Origin: Pisolithus tinctorius
Lineage: Eukaryota; Basidiomycota; Agaricomycetes; Boletales; Pisolithaceae
DNA: 64,000 bases
Assembly (NCBI GenBank): GCA_024663395.1
Contig: JANFAH010000051.1
Coordinates: 186,001 to 250,000 of the forward strand
Reading direction: 5' to 3'
Positions 34,582 through 46,768 of the stretch are shown here, in pieces. Positions within the stretch are counted from its first letter, which is position 1, and the number at the start of each line of letters is the position of its first letter. Position numbers and translations under genes: made by a program. A model generated the notes under the pieces. The model worked only from the letters and a program-made list of their open reading frames with translations. It made no database searches and was not told where the DNA came from.

Positions 34582-35864
34582 CTATCTCTGCGCCGGCCTG
34601 CGGTTGGACAGACAAACACCGACGATGGCGTAGGACAGGAACCAGTGAAACGATCTACCATAAATGGAGATCACTTCGATCATGATCGAACCTGTCACTT
34701 CAGCTGTCAACGTGGTCGCTTTTATTATGTTTTATGAATGCAAGTCAAAAACTCTCTGCGAACCGACACGTATCGCTTTTTGTCTTTGTCGCTGTCCAGC
34801 TGCCACAGAAAAAAAATTGACAGGGAGGTCCGTCACTACTAGATGGCTTGAAATTTGATCAATGCGCAATGCTGCTCTGGACGGAAGCGGATTGATTTTG
34901 GAAATTGGCGGGGCCCGGTACCCATGATGAGCCACACAGTCACGTTTTGAAATTTGGAGCACCTACCCAACGAACTTCTTCCGGAATAAACTGACTTTCT
35001 GGAAGCGACTGGACGGGGGTTGATGGTTACAAGTCAGTGCGAAAATCTTGAGTTGGAAGTGCTGAAAGGTGCAACTGCATGTACCAGGATCGCCGCGCGC
35101 GGCAATTCTCGGCAGCATCGCGCCATTTCAAACAGCGATACCAACAAAATGCTGTTCCGCGCTGCCGCACAGAGCGGAGTGTGAATTTATCGCCCAGCCC
35201 GGGGCCCCTATACCACGTTCCGCAACAGAATTTTAGATAGTGCATCTTAAGTTTCCCCAACTTGCTAACCTTGCCTTTCCATGCATTATATTTCCCCAAA
35301 AAGAACGAGTTCATAGATTCCTAGGATCTCTCAAGAATGCCACAACACACTACAGCCTATTTCTCGCTTATTGCGGTATGTACATTAGCTATCTCCGATA
35401 TTGTAGGGTGTGATAGTTTATAGTGTATACCATGTTGCAAGCAAGAAACAAGATAGTCGTGCACTACCCGTTGCGCGATACTACTATGTAAGTACTATAG
35501 TAAGTTCTATATCCTCTATAGTAAAATACCTTTTTACACAAACGTCATTGGAGACAAACTGCTTGAAGGCCTGCCTATCTGGCGTCCACATCACACGTCA
35601 CCTGTCCGTAAGTCCATAATAGACGCCGATCGTGGCAGCTCAACGTGATCGATATGATCCGAGAAGGCGTCCGCATCAAGCTTAAACCAACTCAACAAGG
35701 TAACTCTAGCGGAGCAGGCTGTTAGCCATTGAAGATAAAGACCTTTGCAAATCAAATTGTTAGAATTGAGCGTAGTGCTCCAGGAGAAAATGCTAAGCGA
35801 AAGCATTAATGCCGTTGCCGCCAGTCAGCACCTCATAGAGCCTCTGCGAAGTGAGTTGCCAACT
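34582..35864. other. intergenic region, nothing recognised
   Basis: About 1.3 kb of mostly non-coding sequence; the part near 35340-35560 is AT-rich. No domain, repeat or RNA gene seen before the tRNA. Confidence 0.5.
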
Positions 35865-35950
35865 GGCCGTGTGGCGAAATGGCATCGCGTCTGACTACGA
35901 CTGAAAAGCAGTCGATCAGGAGATTGTAGGTTCGAGCCCTATCTCGGTCA
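35865..35950 (+). tRNA. tRNA-Arg(ACG) with intron
   Basis: The sequence folds as a tRNA: acceptor GGCCGTG/CTCGGTC (one T-T mismatch), D arm GCG-AAATGGCAT-CGC, anticodon stem TCTGA/TCAGG, and T arm GTAGG-TTCGAGC-CCTAT, with discriminator A. The anticodon loop reads CT-ACG-A, then a 14-nt intron starting CTGAAAAG, and closes with A. The intron sits after position 37, the canonical place, and pairs with the anticodon region as a CGACTG-AAAAG-CAGTCG hairpin. A run of seven T follows one base later as Pol III terminator. ACG (read as ICG) decodes CGU/CGC/CGA Arg. The CCA is not encoded, as usual in eukaryotes. Confidence 0.93.
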
Positions 35951-35951
35951 C

Positions 35952-35958
35952 TTTTTTT
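35952..35958 (+). terminator. RNA polymerase III terminator of tRNA-Arg
   Basis: A run of seven T directly after the tRNA discriminator region, the usual Pol III stop signal. Confidence 0.8.
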
Positions 35959-36146
35959 CGAAGCGCCTTTGCTTGCGGTTGTACGATGAATGGATCTACA
36001 TACTGCAGTGATAGACAAGTGGTAGATGATGAATTGATTTACGCGAACCCAGAACTGTCCAATACGCTTCTGGAAACTACACTACCGCGAATAGGACAGT
36101 TGACAGTCGTTGAAGGCTGCCTAGTCTCGATGCAAGCAGCAATCCC

Positions 36147-37209
36147 CTACGTGGTTTTCACTTGCCAAACTATCTTACCATAAGGCGTTGCAGATGTACC
36201 CTCTTTCCCTCCAGGTTGTACCCAAAAAGCAACCTCGTAGACACCGGGTCCCCGTTCGGCAAGGTACGCTTCTTCGTCCTCGTCCACCGGCGCGCTCAAA
36301 ATTAAGCGTGGCCTTAGTACCCCAATCCCAGTGAATGTGGGGTCTCCAGGGACCATGTATAACCCGACGACGAGTGCTCAACTGGGGGATCTCCAACTAC
36401 TGATGTCAGTTGTGACGATTGAGCATCCAGTGACTCGGCCATCGTGAGTATCCGGACGTGTGAGATTCCAAGTACTCCAGATGGATGTTTAGAGTTCGAA
36501 GGCGGGTCAATTGGAACCTGCGAAGCGTTTATTTGGATAAGAATCAGCATACCCGTCTTTAATCCCTCAAATGCTTACCCTCCACTCTCTCGGTGTCACA
36601 TCGCCACAGAAAAATGGGAGTGTTCCACGCTTTCGTTCCTCATGAGGCGCCGTGATCATCCACTTCAACGTCTTGCCATCCTCCCGCACGCGTCCTCCAT
36701 CAACCTCAGGATCGTACGCCGCGCCAGATCTATCCAGATCGGCACGTTCATTGATTATGCGTGCGATAGAGACATCGGGATCAGATGAGCCTAGGAAAGC
36801 GTAGTCAATCCATCCGGGGTGTTTATACGACCACGGATTCGAGTCGCGCTTTTGGCGATCCGGTGAAGTTGGAGGGTAATGCGAGGCCGGGTGAGTGAAG
36901 GAGATAGTTCGAGGTACGACCCGTCGGCTAGGATCTGTTGAGCACGTCATATTCGGTTCCATATCGTCAGGAAAAGCCTTATCGAGAGACACAAGGAGAC
37001 TTACTACCAATGCGTTCGCTGTTAACCCTCCTGTATGTGTCCCTCCTGGAGTAACGCTTAGAGTGATTCAGTTGACATATAATGTGATAGGATCAGTCAT
37101 CCTCGTACTTGAACCCAAGATCTCGGAACTGCTGGGACGCCAACTCAACTGTTCCCGGAGGGGTCAGGTGGACGATGTGGTCCAATATCTTTGTCGATGG
37201 CTCAGACAT
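36147..37209 (-). pseudogene. glyoxalase-like (VOC) domain protein, frameshifted
   Basis: Minus strand. It starts at ATG 37209 (MSEPSTKILDHIVHLTPPGT), with the DHIVHL opening of Glyoxalase-like/VOC proteins. Introns follow: after LGF (GTACGA..AAG), then VTPGGTHTGGLTANALV, then GTAAGT..CAG. The next exon should continue DGSYLELISFTHPASHY but a base is missing near 36930 (reads CTATCT). It goes on with YKHPGWIDYAFLGSSD to FFCGDVTPRE, another intron (about 36512-36572, GTAAGC..CAG), SGVLGISHVRIL, and a second shift near 36370 before RPRLILSAPVDEDEEAYLAERGPGVYEVAFWV. The stop is at 36147-36149. The fold usually binds a metal for lyase or dioxygenase chemistry, but this subfamily's reaction is unknown. 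Two single-base losses make it a pseudogene or an error case. Confidence 0.78.
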
Positions 37210-37428
37210 ACTTCTAGTGTTCAAAAGTTCTGTACTAATACAGAGCTGAAAAGAACCGAACGAAGGATTTGTAGATAAGGGCAAACATAATTTAGAGCGT
37301 CCATATCGATGGCGAAATTAAACTTCAAGCGCCTGCGTTGCCCCCCAAGATTTGGGTAATTGAGTGTCCACGATGCAGTCCGTGCATCCGTAAGTGATCT
37401 TGGGTGGATTCGCACGTGCAGATTAGCT

Positions 37429-38955
37429 TCATGCCAAATCTGCAAACCCAACTCTCGACTGTCCCATGTCAAAGACCGTGTAAACGTTCCGAAGGAATGC
37501 ATCGCCAAGAATCAGGGTATCTGATGGATGACCATGATCGGCCCTTCAATCACAAGCGGGAATAAAGAGGAAACACGCACTGCCTAGACTGCCTGTTGCA
37601 GTGAAGGCACCCACACATTGCGAGCTACCGGTAGGGTAGGTTCCAAGGTTGAACGTTGTGGAGGAAAGAGAAAAGGTCGTTCCTCCGATGGTGATGCTGA
37701 TACTAGGCATCGAATCACAGTCCACTATAATGCATTATAGAAGATGCAGCGATACTATGTAGAAAGGACACACGTGTGTAAAACCCATTTCCAAGATCTG
37801 TGGCATTTAATGAGGCGTAGAACGGCCCAATCGTGTCTAGGTCGCCAAGGATGAGTGTTGTACCCGTATCGATGATCGCAGTGAACGAAGATAGAGTCGC
37901 GTTCCCGTTGGCACTAATAGAATCTCCGTCGAACTGCCAAAACCCCTGTCCATCAAGTGTCAGCAGTCCATGTCTACAAATCTGACATCACATCGATTCA
38001 CCTGCTGCGTGACGGGTGTGTATGTCAACGAGCCACTGTACAAATCAGAGTTAATGCCACCTAATCGTAGCTCAGAGCCGGACGAGGCGAGTTTGACAGA
38101 GAAAACTGGATCGGAGATGACGTTGTTGTCGATGAGGGTTTGAATGACAGGGTTAGCACCGTATATAGATAGGCTCTTGAAGCCCATGCCCATCAAACCG
38201 TCGGCAGGAAAAGTCGGTGATTGTAGATTTGAAGAGTATTGCGTAGCTGCGCCGAAAGTTTGATTGGTTGCCTGAGGTGCTGTTAGGCATTGGCATTACG
38301 AGGGCAGCAGGATGCGTACCGTATAGCCTGCTATGACAACGGTGTCGGTGTACTGTTCACCTTGAACAGAGGAACCATCTCCGTAGGAAAGCATGAAGGT
38401 CTGACCCAGACTCGCGGCAGTCGAGCTGGTGTTTGGGTTGTACAGCGTATGACCATTGCATGTTGAATCACAGCTGGATGAAGGTAGGACTAAATCGGCG
38501 GAACCAGTGTCGAAATCCACTGTGTTGACTCGATCATATCGTACATAAAGCAGAGCGCAGGAAAGTACCAACCCAGAAAATCAACTGCGGGTGTACCAAC
38601 TGAGATGGTACCATACCACAGCACATTGTTCCCATCCGTAAGAGGGATACTGCCTGAATCGCGTCGAGTGGGATGTACAGCCGGTGTATCAGATATCGGG
38701 CCAAGAGAACGGAGCCTTGATGATATTTTCCTGGTAAATTCAGATAAGATTGCGGGTATACAGGTGGCGGTGTCGAATCCCATACGATTCTGAGAAAGCA
38801 AGATGTGAAATAGCCTTGTCGATGTCAAATGCACCATCGACAGTGGTCAAAGAAGACCTCCTCCTGAGCGGGATGGAGACGAACGAAGGATGTGGAAGGG
38901 CAGCCACCAGGACTCTCAAGGCTGCGAAGAGAATAAAGTGGGATAAGGGACACAT
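37429..38955 (-). CDS. secreted pepsin-like aspartic protease (A1 family)
   Basis: Seven exons on the minus strand: 38955-38786, 38730-38573, 38519-38320, 38271-38002, 37945-37774, 37724-37581, 37520-37429. The six introns of 48-60 nt all have GT..AG ends, and the spliced frame of 401 residues is fully open. It starts with a signal peptide (FILFAALRVLVAALP), then a basic propeptide. Catalytic motifs are DFDTGSADLVLPS (Asp113) and AIIDTGTTLILG (Asp292), with the flap SYGDGSSVQG between them and the C-terminal LILGDAFLRNVYTVFD typical of polyporopepsin-like basidiomycete proteases. The Cys pairs CDSTC and C...C near the end fit the usual disulfides. It should act outside the cell on proteins. 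Its intactness across seven exons contrasts with the frameshifted neighbours on both sides. Confidence 0.95.
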
Positions 38956-39499
38956 ACCGGACGAGACAATCGAACCGAATAAATGAGTCGCATATGCATG
39001 AGGCCTTGGAGCCCTTTATACCAGCGCCGCAGCAGAGCTGGCAGTGCTCGCATGGTGAAGCAGGGTGGATGGCTCATGTCCGCTAAAATTAACAACAGGC
39101 GGTGTGGATATCCATACCGTCGCATTACGCCCGTCCACGGAGAACAACGGCCTATCGCCTTTCGTAAAGAAAAGTCATTATGCAAAGGGTTGCATAATTC
39201 GTGGGGCACCTACATACTGAATTCGAGAGTTGTCAATGATTGGAACTTCGATGTCGTGGTCACCCGACCAGTGGCATGCGTAATATTTCACGCGGTAACT
39301 GCAACCCGAGTCGGGTACGGAGCACGTGGCCACTTAACCGGTCTTCTCCCCCTTCTCACTCTACAGCCTGACCATCGACCTGATCACCCCAACGCAAGAC
39401 ATTCCTATGGCATCACAGTGTCAGTTGTGGTCCTTCCGCTTAGACGGTGCAGCCCGAGGCGTGTTGTTTGACGTCGCTTACGACCACCCTGCAGCTCCA
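38956..39499. other. intergenic region between protease and SDR relic
   Basis: About 540 bp of divergent spacing between the protease start and the dehydrogenase relic. A plus-strand open frame at 38983-39471 (162 codons) has no known domain, and since it fills the promoter region of both genes I do not call it. Confidence 0.4.
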
Positions 39500-40970
39500 G
39501 ATCTGTCCTGTTCAGACACTCTTCAACGTGGGAGGTAAAATAGGTGCGTAGATAATGCGAGTGTTCTGGTGAAAATGGGGCTACTAATAGAGCCCACGTT
39601 TCATCACCGTGTCGACTGCTTGCTCATTCTCGATTCACCTAGCCCTCGTGACCGGCGGAGGAACGGGAATCGGAAAGACAATCGCCTCTGCACTCGCTTT
39701 GAACGGTTGCAAGGTATACATCGCAGCTAGGAATGCAGCTCGACTCAAGGAAGTAGGTTTGGAATTCCTTTGGGGTCAGCTTCCTATTCATGTTTTGTCA
39801 GGCAGCAGAGGAAATAAACGCACAAGTACCGGGCAGTGTGTACCCCATCGCTGCGAATCTCAGCGTACGTGGAACGACTGCTCGTTTTCGCTCATCCCTC
39901 GTCTCATCCGGCAACCTATAGGACAAAGCCGGCGTCGATGCTCTCATATCCACCCTTGCTGCGCTAGAGCCATCAAGAAAGCTCCACATTCTCGTGAATA
40001 ACTCTGGCGTGGCATGGGGTGCGCCCTTCGATGCCGTTCCAGAGCAGAAAGGCTGGGACAATGTCATGGCAGTTAACGTGAAGAGCGCATTCTACTGTGA
40101 GTGTATCATATTCCCTTGCAGGTTGGCTTCAAGTTCCTCATTAGGTTATGTGTCATTGCGTAATGCACAGTGACCCGCAGGGGTGAGTTTCGTCAGTAAC
40201 GTCTATGTGCGATACCGCTAATGATACGTCGCGATCCGCGAATAGGCTGTCATCGTGGCTTGCGAAGAATTCCACGGCATTGGATCCTGGCCGTGTGATT
40301 AACATTTCATCGGTCGCAGGCTACTCGCCCCACTCAGAAGGTTTAGTGAGCGCTGAGGGACATGGAACTTATAGTTGTTAGTCCTTTCAGGCTTGAAACT
40401 GTGTGTTCTGGCTACATTTTCAACTTGTCACAGATAACGTCAGCAAAGCAGCGCGTTAGTACCTGGTGCGACCACGCCTTGACAGCGCTGATCGATGTCC
40501 TTCCTATTCAGTAAACCACCTCCTTCGGTGTTGGCAGCCAAATTGGCTCCAGAATTGGGTCACGTATGTCGCCCATATTCAAATTTTCTCGTACATTTCT
40601 GTTAATTTGAGATGTACAGTGTCAACGCGATTTGCCCCGGGTACGTCACTGCATTTGTATCATCGCCATTCTGGTTACTGACATGCTTTCTAGGATGTTC
40701 CCAACTAAGATGACATCCTTCGCTTACAAAACAGCAGGTGAAGATGGTATCACCGCACGACAGCCCACCGGTACGCATGATTTGTCCGCACGGACAGACC
40801 CAAGGCTCAACGTTGTCTTCTTAGGCCGGTTCGGTATACCATCTGATATCGCAGGTGTCGCTATCTTCCTCTCCTCACCTGCAAGCGCCCACGTCACAGG
40901 TGCACACATCGTACTCGATGGCGGTTCCACGCTCTCGACCCACGGCATCGCACCTCAGCCCAGGCTGTAA
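39500..40970 (+). pseudogene. short-chain dehydrogenase/reductase (SDR), disabled
   Basis: Many short exons. The first recognisable one ends LFNVGGKI (donor at 39544); the ATG is not settled. After a 99-nt intron come ALVTGGGTGIGK (NAD(P) loop), VYIAARN, then NAQVPGSVYPIAANLS, LHILVNNSGVAWG, MAVNVKSAFY, RVINISSVAGYSPH (catalytic Ser region), TYSYNVSKAA (Tyr-x3-Lys), VNAICPGMFPTKM, and GRFGIPSDIAGVAIFLSSPASAHVTGAHIVLDGG to the stop at 40968-40970. Breaks: the exon end near 40181 (TGACCCGCAGGG before GTGAGT) does not splice in frame to the next exon; a TAG follows SKAAR (about 40457); and the stretch 40490-40530 is out of frame with LAAKLAPELG. SDRs of this kind oxidise alcohols or reduce ketones with NAD(P). 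I see a recently decayed gene. Confidence 0.8.
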
Positions 40971-42339
40971 CGTGGTATGAATGATTTTCACGGAGATTAA
41001 CCAATTGACTTGCTCAACTGATGTCATAGAGGGCTGTGTTTGCGTGTTCCGACTTCAACCGGTCACCATTCGTTTCTTTTGTTATTCTATTCCTGGGAAT
41101 GCTGGAACTAGAGACAGATCCATACTTTGTATTGGAGGAAATCCAAAGGAGCGGTACATCGAGGGTCGCTGCGCGATAGGAAGCAAATGACCATGGAAGC
41201 TGTGCTAATCCATCGGAAGAAACGAGTGTCAATCCATGAAAAAAAATGTTTAGTATCGTGTCGATTGTTTGAGGTCGATACAAATGTGTCAGTCTGTTGT
41301 ACATATACCTATACTTAGTGTCTCAGCGTCTTGTTCACCGGAGTGACTCAGGTCCAATTATCATGACTTGAACATGGCGAAAACTATTGTACATATGTTT
41401 CGCACGTGGGCCCCCCCGAGACAACATCTCTATTTCTCGCCTGCCAATGAACGTTCTTCGGGGGCAGTTTGCAAATCATATCTTCGACACCTACATGGGG
41501 GAAGTAGGATAATCAACTTTTGAGAGGCGATAGACATGGCACGCCGCTACACCGGACGGATAAGATTCCCATCAACCACAGTGAACCGATCCCACTGAAC
41601 GCAATCCTGGTATTGTTGCAGGGGTCTGACCAGTTCAAAACACGGCTCCGGTATATTGACGAGGTTATACCCCCATCCTCCGAATAGAATATGACCGAGA
41701 GCCCCAGTGACCCGCGACTAGTTAGTCTATAAATTCCGGGTACCCACCACTAAGGCCGATATACAACTAATCCTCGGTCGCTGATTCGGGAAGAACAATG
41801 TGGTTCAGTAGGTAACACGGCCGATTTTCAAAGTGATCGAGTCTCAGCGCCACGAGGGTTTGCATTGGTGCCGTAGAATTGACAAGGTTGTATACTAATT
41901 TTAGGAGCAGTAGCCCATCCGAAGACTTTTCGAGGGGTGGGTACGACCGACGACGTTACCAGTCAACAAGAATATAACCAATCCTTAGCATGGAAGAACT
42001 CAGAGAAAAGTGGGAACCCCGCTGTCCTTGTCGTCCTAAAAGTCCAAGCCCAGTGCTGTGATACTGGTACACAAGTACTGGGAGACTGCCCAACTATCCT
42101 TTGAAACGTGAGTACTGCAGGTGAGGAAAGCGCTCAGGACGGAGAAGTGAAAGATCGTAGGCTTCTGATCTTCCGTGCAGGAAGACCGGGGTTTTAGACA
42201 TCCAAACTATGTGAGTGACGGAAAGAAGTTTCAAATGATCGAGTCTTTCCAAAGCAGGAGAAAGGTAGACGGCTCCGATATCTTCCTCAACAACGAAACT
42301 GCAAACAGGAATTCTTGAACGGACGGGGAGATAATGTTA
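40971..42339. other. intergenic region, nothing recognised
   Basis: About 1.4 kb. A tRNA-like stretch near 41807-41870 was examined and rejected. No coding signal. Confidence 0.45.
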
Positions 42340-42660
42340 GACAGCGTAATAATTCCTTCTCACTCGTACCATAGGCCAACAACTCCAGACTTTGGTATCA
42401 AGAGGTGGTTTCAAGCTCCAAGCCAGGTGACCCAGACATGGGGGCAGACATATGTGCCATACAAATGTCTTCCCCTTTGTCTGAGTCAATGACACAATAG
42501 TACTCCAGAGGCTCTGGGATCTCCTCCGTTGCCCAACGATATGGTACGTGAGGTGCACCAAATCTCTTTTCCAATGGCGATGGACATCGCATGGCTCGAA
42601 TTCGGTGCCAGCTATTTCGAGGATTCGTACAAGCAGCAGTTCATTGGGAAGCGGACTGGC
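42340..42660 (-). pseudogene. possible F-box-like fragment
   Basis: Read on the minus strand from about 42660, LPNELLLVRILEIAG resembles the first helix of an F-box, the domain by which adaptor proteins bind SKP1 in SCF ubiquitin ligases and which is very abundant in Agaricomycetes. It continues TEFEPCDVHRHWKRDLVHLTYHIVG, but the frame has no start in place, and two overlapping frames (42337-42561, 42398-42592) compete. I see no intron that makes a longer gene. It may be a relic or a chance match. Confidence 0.3.
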
Positions 42661-43985
42661 CCGTAGGGCAACGGGTATTCGCCTAATAGCAAGTTGCTAG
42701 ACAAGCATCATCGCGGATGGTGACTTGGGTGATCCTGCTCACCTTTTCCAACGTGGGCAGTGCCGCTCGTGCTTCAGAGAGCTCGTCCATACCCGGAGCA
42801 CCGTCACGGACTAGTTCAAGATGCGAAAGTTTTTTTACAGCGAACGTGCTCTCGGCGAGTGGCGATCACCGTGAGAGAAAAGGCAGAGTACACAGGCCTC
42901 TCCTCCGTGTTTTGAGTATTTATCATCACCACGGACCGCTGGAGGCGTTGATAAACTTTGAAATTGATTTGGAGATCCAGCGTTACAAGCGGAGACACTA
43001 CTAACTTCTCTCCCCTACTCAAGACTAAAAGTCGACCTCCCGAGACCAAGCTGTGCGCAGTGTCAAGTTGATGCAGGACTTATTAGATTTCACGTCGTGC
43101 AACCTCGTGGGTGAATAATCTGCTTCCTTTCGTAAAGTGGCAGCAACGTCGACAGTCATTGCAAGGCACCCGAGTATAATAAAGTCGAGGGTGCATCGAT
43201 GCCATCGGTAGCAAGTACGACAGGTCTGTGGGACTGCCGCTGGCATGGCTATATCAGTAAGTAACCTGCTTCGATTCGCCAACGCATATTCCCTTTGGTT
43301 GTGATAACCGCGCAATTCCATATCAATTAGATGCTCGTTGCAGACCGATATCGAGACTATTACCATTGCAAGATTATTCGCCGTCATCATGGTTTCGTGA
43401 CCACACGTAATTCAATTTTCTGCAACGTGCGGAACGGTAGGTACATTCAATTGTCATTATCTTTGGTGAGTCCAAAGGTGCTCCTTTTACGTTTTCAGGG
43501 TCCTCGTCGATATAATCGACCTAGCCTTATTCAGGGAAAGGAGGAGTCGAGTTCGACACGAGTTCTATCCTTCTTTCGGTCCGAACTGCGTGTCTGCCGC
43601 TTTTACTCGGAAACGGCTCCTGCTCGGATGCACCGTTACACAGGAACAATTGGGGTTCGTAACCCCACAAATCCGTACCCGTACCCAGCCTTATAGCTTG
43701 GTACCCTTGATCCTTCTCGTGATGCATATATTGGTCACCAATATACGATGGTCCCCGTCTCTGTCGGCTTGCCAAGACCCCTGCATTATTAGTTGCACAT
43801 AGTGTTTCGTCGTGCTATAAGCGCCGAGAGTAATGAACTGAAGGCTGGTTGTTGTCAGCGGTAATTGGCATTTTCACAGATCTAAATTTCAAAGTATGGC
43901 TGTGATGTTCTACGGAACGGTTCTGGTGGAACCGATGGCATTGCATTGCTGTGGAAACACCGTGCGTCTCGACGGCGACCAACTG
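42661..43985. other. intergenic region, nothing recognised
   Basis: About 1.3 kb with short frames only. No gene or RNA seen. Confidence 0.45.
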
Positions 43986-45355
43986 GGCGGTATAAACGCC
44001 ACGGGGCACGACATACTCTGATTGCGGTGACTGTTCAGTCCATATGCTGAATCAGTGCAGTCGGCATGTATTGGAAGTGGGACCTCAGAGTCCGACATGA
44101 TTGTGACCAGCGTACATACATCTGCAAAACTACCCGAGGGAGTGAGCAGGTTATACCTGCCTCCGTTTGGAAGTGACTTGTCGTAAGACTCGCTAAGGAC
44201 ACTTGTTGGCCAATGAGAAGGCTCGCTCAAGTGCGAAAGAGCTGTTAACAGCCGCGTCGCGTAGCTGTTTCCCAGATGTACCAGCGTGCTGCCACACATA
44301 GCCTGTGCTAGTTCACCCTCACAGGAAAAAAAACGAAAGGTTAATCTGTTTGGCTTTGCAATCAGCGAGTTCCTACTGCCAGAGACGTCTACAGAGTCTA
44401 GAACCTTAGGTGCGTTTCACCGCCAATGACAGATCCGTTCGTGACCGGTCGCAGTCTCCTCCGTTGCCTAGCTCGACGATGGCATTCACCGTTTCGACGT
44501 TGAGTCGTCTAATCAGACGCAAGCAGACCACCTTAGTAATGGAAATTCTGACGGAATCAAGGCAAGGCTTCTTGCGTGGGCCAATCATGTCCGGACCGCG
44601 GTACCGATAGTCTCTACCAGCAATAAAAGATGCAAGAACACCCAACTTGAACTGAGTTGAACTTGCAAGATTCCGCATCCTGTTCCGCCATCGGGACGTA
44701 GGGAGCTTCGGGGGAAAACCGCAAGGAAACCTGCCCGAATTTCGTTTGCAATCTCATCAGCCATCAACTTGAACAGCATGCCAATGCGCATTAATTGTAG
44801 TACTCCAAGCTCGACCCCACTATCCTCGAAAGTCCGGGTCTGGAGTTAAGCGCACGCAAGTTTTCGAAATTTGAATCTTTTCAATCGGCAGGCTTAAGTG
44901 CCTGCTTTGTACAGTTTTTTCCAGGTATAACCGTTTCTCCAGCACCGGGTGGGTGGACTTGTGCGTTGGCCACAGCACGTACCGCCTATCCTATCCCAAA
45001 GCAGTGGATTTACTACCTTATCCAATTCCGGATCGGGAGCTGCAAAGGTACGAGAGTCTGATGTACCGGTTTTCCCCTGACTGGACACTGCCCATGTCAT
45101 TTTGAAAATCATAAGAGTTGCTCGTATCGAGGGCTCGTACTGCACCTGTGCCCTTACCGACACTTGGAACGTGACCGAGATGTTGCAAGCTTCCTGCGAC
45201 CGCGGCACACTTGTTCCCGCGGAAGGGATACCTCGATTGGGAGGGTCGAAGCTTAGAGAAAGCATAAAAGACTGCCCCCTGTAGCCAAAGAGCCCCCCAA
45301 TCCACAACCCGAGCACAACAATCTCACCTCAGCAGTCTCTCAGCTCTAAATAATA
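43986..45355. repeat. divergent upstream part of tandem unit 1
   Basis: Several blocks here match, in order, the sequence upstream of the later small-secreted-protein genes: about 44020-44095 (GACTGTTCAG...CAGAGTCCGAC) resembles 52820-52900, 57950-58025 and 63345-63410; about 44405-44560 resembles 53030-53180; and about 45110-45350 resembles 53740-53938 and 58870-59086. The copy is the most diverged of the set. So the tandem unit begins here and includes about 1.3 kb of 5' flank. Confidence 0.65.
45263..45270 (+). promoter_or_regulatory. TATA-like box of small secreted protein gene 1
   Basis: CATAAAAG lies 86 bp before the ATG. At the same spacing copies 3 and 4 carry TATAAAAG (53836-53843, 58984-58991), while copy 2 reads GCAAAAAT. 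The surrounding sequence (CCTCGATTGG...GTCGA before it, CTGYCCCC after it) is shared by all four. Confidence 0.65.
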
Positions 45356-45866
45356 ATGTTCTTTAAAGCATTCTTCTCGACCGTCGCCGCCACAGCACTC
45401 TTCGCGGCTTCTGCTTCTGCCATTTGTCCCGGGTACAACCTCGGTATCACCCAGACTGGAAGCAACACGAACCCCGACTACGGTGTTTGTAAGTATTAGG
45501 CGTCAGTATACATGTGTGTGCTCACTGGCAGACCATGATTCCAGGGCAGGTGTTCGATGACTCTTGCAACGTTGTTGACCAGGTGATTGCGACGAACCCA
45601 TGCACAGTTGGCGTGTTCGACTGCAGTCCTGCGCCGATCACCTTCACTGGCCTGCACCTTGATGGCCTGAAGTAAGTATCGACTTTTCCGAAGCGACTGA
45701 ATGCGGCATGTTAATAATGCACTTGACAGCTATGCTTGCCGGTCCGACGTTAACTCCGGTTCTTGCAACGGCCACGCTGTCCAAGTCTGTGTAAGTTGTG
45801 TTTTGCTTCTGTTCCCTACCACAAGTTATAATAAACCCTTCGTAGTGCCGCAATGATGGCAATTGA
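45356..45866 (+). CDS. small secreted cysteine-rich protein 1
   Basis: Four exons: 45356-45488, 45545-45671, 45730-45790 and 45846-45866, with introns of 56, 58 and 55 nt. The product is 113 residues with a clear signal peptide (FFKAFFSTVAATALFAASASA, cut before ICPGY). The mature part of about 90 residues has eight Cys in the order C(PG), C, C, C, C, C, CC, and the last two are split by intron 3. It is Asn/Gly/Thr-rich without a known domain; the spacing is not that of a hydrophobin, where CC pairs lie inside. Function unknown: effector-like or cell-wall protein are both possible. It is the first gene of a two-gene unit, with the acyltransferase starting 0.9 kb downstream on the same strand, and appears intact. 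Confidence 0.85.
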
Positions 45867-46768
45867 CCATGGGAAGATCTTCAGATTACGGACACTGCAA
45901 GACTGGAATACTTGAGTAGCCTCCAGCCGCACGATCTAGACAGCCTTCTCTGTAGCGTATCAAGGAAGCGAAAAGCAATGGTTAATATTAATACTGGTGT
46001 ACTCCCTTCTACATCATGCACAAGTGTGCTATGTGTGACTGACATGCGTTTCTTGAGGGTGAATATGAGTGTCAGCCCTTTTGAGTGATCATCCCATACC
46101 CCGTTGCTGCGTACGCAAGGGTACCCTCCGGTGGAGTCGCTGATTTCACAATGATGAACGTACGTAAGTTGCTCACCGACAACCAAGTGTGCCTGAGCAT
46201 CATCTTCAATGTCGAGCGCGAAGTTCTCCCTGCATCGTCAGACACAAGCACACGTACTATGTTTCTCTGTGGAGCCCATCCTTGGCAACATTGCAGCCTT
46301 CAACTCCATGTCATGAGACTAGTCATCAGTGGATGTCCTTTATAGCCTCTGCGGTTGTCTGCCATACGACGGTGCCCTCCCGTTTGGCTTGTGTTGGCGA
46401 GTGTCCTCTGCAAAATTACGCGGCTGCCTGCTGTTGCCTCCCGTCTTCAGTCGCACTTTTCGGGGAAAATGCAGTTCAGTCAGGGTTCGCTTCCAGGCTT
46501 GGTCGTAAATTCCAGGTCCCCGGCGGCAGGGTGGCTGGTCCTAGTCCATTTATGGCTTAGGAGGATTTTTGTGACGCATCAAATCGCGCATGCCATCGCT
46601 TTTCTCATGCGTAATCCCGTTCTAATCAGAGAGGAGATAATAAAGACTGATAGCTGCTGAACGGTTTACCCAGAGTTCGGCTACTCCACGCAAGTTGAAA
46701 GCTGCTTTTAGGATGTCGCGTGGACTCAAACACCATCGTCTCGTCACTGACGACGTTGTCGGCTGAAC
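45867..46768. repeat. intra-unit spacer 1 between secreted protein and acyltransferase
   Basis: About 900 bp. A segment at about 46130-46290 (translating ...IIFNVEREVLPASSD...MFLCGAH) corresponds to about 50070-50200 (ITFNDEHGGLFVPSVTGTHFILCDGAH) and 55185-55300 in the next units. These related translations may be the relic of a third small exon or gene of the unit, but I could not build a full frame. Confidence 0.45.

Noticed and set aside
35833..36018. Minus-strand frame containing RARTYNLLI
   Set aside because: It is the antisense of the tRNA-Arg gene, a known source of false protein predictions.
38983..39471. 162-codon open frame upstream of the SDR gene
   Set aside because: No domain, overlaps the divergent promoter region, and composition looks like chance.
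41807..41870. tRNA-like stretch with GGTTCAGTAGGTAACA and a TTTTCAAA loop
   Set aside because: No acceptor stem closes and the T-arm lacks the TTC motif. It does not fold as a tRNA.
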